5,848 bases of DNA, taken from the NCBI GenBank assembly GCA_018647275.1, contig JABGTH010000114.1, positions 1 to 5,848 on the forward strand. The letters run 5' to 3'. Shown here in pieces: positions 4,619-5,848 of this stretch. Position 1 is the first letter of the stretch. Each line of letters opens with the position of its first letter. This DNA is from Paracoccaceae bacterium (lineage in GTDB: Bacteria; Pseudomonadota; Alphaproteobacteria; Rhodobacterales; Rhodobacteraceae). A program made the translations under genes and the position numbers. The notes beneath the pieces are model-generated. The model was not told the origin of the DNA. It did no database searches and saw only the letters and a list, made by a program, of their open reading frames with translations.

Positions 4619-5848
4619 ATGACAATTATGACCGACCCTCCAAAGGGTTCGTTCCGGCTATCTATGCTGTTGAATGATATCCGCTACCGGTCGCTTACTT
4701 TGCAAGCAATCGCGGCTATCCTGCTGGCATTGGCAATTTTCTATCTTGCCAACAATGTTGTCACCAACCTTCAGCGGTTGGGTTTGAACATTGATTTCTC
4801 ATTTCTGGGTGCGCCTGCAGGTTATGATATTAACCAGCGATTGATCGAATACACCAGCCAATCAACCAACCTAAAAGCTGCGTTTGTCGGTATTCTGAAT
4901 ACGTTGCTTGTTGCGGGCTTGGCCTGTGTTATGGCGACTATCTTCGGTGTGTTCGCGGGTGTCCTGCGCCTGTCGAACAACTGGTTGGTTAGCAAGCTTA
5001 TGTCGATCTACGTCGAGATCTTTCGCAACATTCCAGTTCTGATCTGGATCCTAATCATTTACGGTATCATGACGGTCGTGATGCCGGCACCACGTGCGTT
5101 TCGCGGTGAAGATGCTGAAGCCGCAATGTTTTTGGGCATTTCAGCCTTCACAAACCGCGGCGTCTACATTCCGGGACCAGAGTTCTCACGTATCTTTGGT
5201 GAGATGGGTATCTTGTCGACTGGGATCGGTTGGCTTGTTGTTATCGCAATTCTCATCGGCTCCTTCTTTGGCGCACGCACAGTAACGCGTCGTGCCACGC
5301 GCATCCAAGCAGCCACAGGCATTCGCCCAGCGACCCTTGCGACAAACCTAACGATTTGGTTCCTGCCACTGATTGCATTCTTTATTATCACGGGCCTGAC
5401 CTTTGATATCCCAGAGCTCAAAGGCTTCAATTTCAAAGGAGGTATCAAGATTGGTGCACCGTTGATTGCGATCTGGTTTGCGCTGTCCATCTATACTGGG
5501 GCTTTCATCGCAGAAAACGTGCGTGCAGGTATTCAGGCGGTATCTAAAGGACAAACCGAAGCTGCCGGCGCATTGGGCATTCGACCTAACCGCATCATGA
5601 GTCTTGTTGTTCTACCACAAGCTTTGCGCGTCATCATTCCACCGTTGATTTCGCAATATCTGAACATCACCAAAAACTCTTCATTGGCGATTTTGGTTGG
5701 CTACGCAGACGTAACAGCAACCTTGGGCGGCATCACGTTGAACCAGACGGGTCGTGCGATCGAATGTATCGTGTTGCTGATGTTGTTCTACTTAACGATT
5801 TCGTTGATCATTTCCGCGGTTGCGAACGTTTACAATAACTCTACCAAA
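4619..5848 (+). CDS. bztB: Polar L-amino acid ABC transporter, first permease subunit (BztB/AapQ family), 3' end cut by window edge
   Basis: Translation from ATG 4619 gives 410 residues with no stop before the edge. Family members are about 400-430 residues, so probably only a short tail is missing. Start evidence is GGGGA (4606-4610) eight bases upstream and a family-like N-terminus with TDPPKGSFRLSMLLNDIRYRSLTLQ. It is an inner-membrane protein with hydrophobic segments at about residues 27-47, 88-116, 128-156, 203-219, 243-261, 278-297, 326-344 and 384-404. The binding-protein-dependent transport permease region has LNTLLVAG (93-100) and YVEIFRNIPVLIWI (131-144) early on. The EAA loop, EAAGALGIRPNRIMSLVVLPQA (314-335), which docks on the ATPase, comes late. 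The long stretch between these (about 157-280) is the insertion typical of BztB/AapQ compared with ordinary His/Gln permeases. It should pair with a second permease (BztC/AapM) encoded just downstream. Confidence 0.93.
   Translation, partial: MTIMTDPPKGSFRLSMLLNDIRYRSLTLQAIAAILLALAIFYLANNVVTNLQRLGLNIDFSFLGAPAGYDINQRLIEYTSQSTNLKAAFVGILNTLLVAGLACVMATIFGVFAGVLRLSNNWLVSKLMSIYVEIFRNIPVLIWILIIYGIMTVVMPAPRAFRGEDAEAAMFLGISAFTNRGVYIPGPEFSRIFGEMGILSTGIGWLVVIAILIGSFFGARTVTRRATRIQAATGIRPATLATNLTIWFLPLIAFFIITGLTFDIPELKGFNFKGGIKIGAPLIAIWFALSIYTGAFIAENVRAGIQAVSKGQTEAAGALGIRPNRIMSLVVLPQALRVIIPPLISQYLNITKNSSLAILVGYADVTATLGGITLNQTGRAIECIVLLMLFYLTISLIISAVANVYNNSTK

Noticed and set aside
5094..5285. Plus-strand open frame of 63 codons in another frame within bztB
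   Set aside because: It lies wholly inside the bztB coding sequence, which encodes a recognisable permease through this stretch, and has no plausible start context.

Overview
The window looks like chromosomal DNA of an alphaproteobacterium, most likely order Rhodobacterales (Roseobacter group). Three things support this. ATP12-type F1-ATPase assembly chaperones are known in bacteria essentially only from Alphaproteobacteria. The order rarA C-terminus, crcB, RluC-type pseudouridine synthase, HAD phosphatase, ATP12 is one I associate with that group. The transporter proteins resemble the BztA/BztB (AapJ/AapQ) family of Rhodobacter and rhizobia. By eye the GC content is only moderate for the group; I did not count it and cannot name a genus.

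Bases 1-3265 are a tightly packed plus-strand run of housekeeping genes. It starts with the 3' third of rarA (replication-fork maintenance), followed after 42 bases by crcB (fluoride channel). An RluA/RluC-family rRNA pseudouridine synthase overlaps crcB by an ATGA junction. A HAD-IA phosphatase starts on the base after its stop codon, and the ATP12 chaperone overlaps that gene by another ATGA junction. The last four genes are almost certainly co-transcribed and translationally coupled. Their products act in unrelated processes (fluoride export, ribosome maturation, metabolite dephosphorylation, ATP synthase assembly).

Bases 3266-3460 are a non-coding gap holding several consecutive inverted repeats just before a strong ribosome binding site. 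This looks like the structured 5' leader of the next operon.

Bases 3461-5848 begin a polar amino acid ABC importer operon. bztA encodes the periplasmic binding protein. A perfect 14-bp hairpin follows, and then bztB, the first permease, which is open at the right edge and nearly complete. By family precedent bztC (second permease) and bztD (ATPase) should follow outside the window. The hairpin and the strongly skewed codon use of bztA fit the need for far more binding protein than membrane components.

I found no mobile element, CRISPR array, RNA gene or convincingly new system. The most interesting signals are the structured leader of bztA and the hairpin between bztA and bztB.
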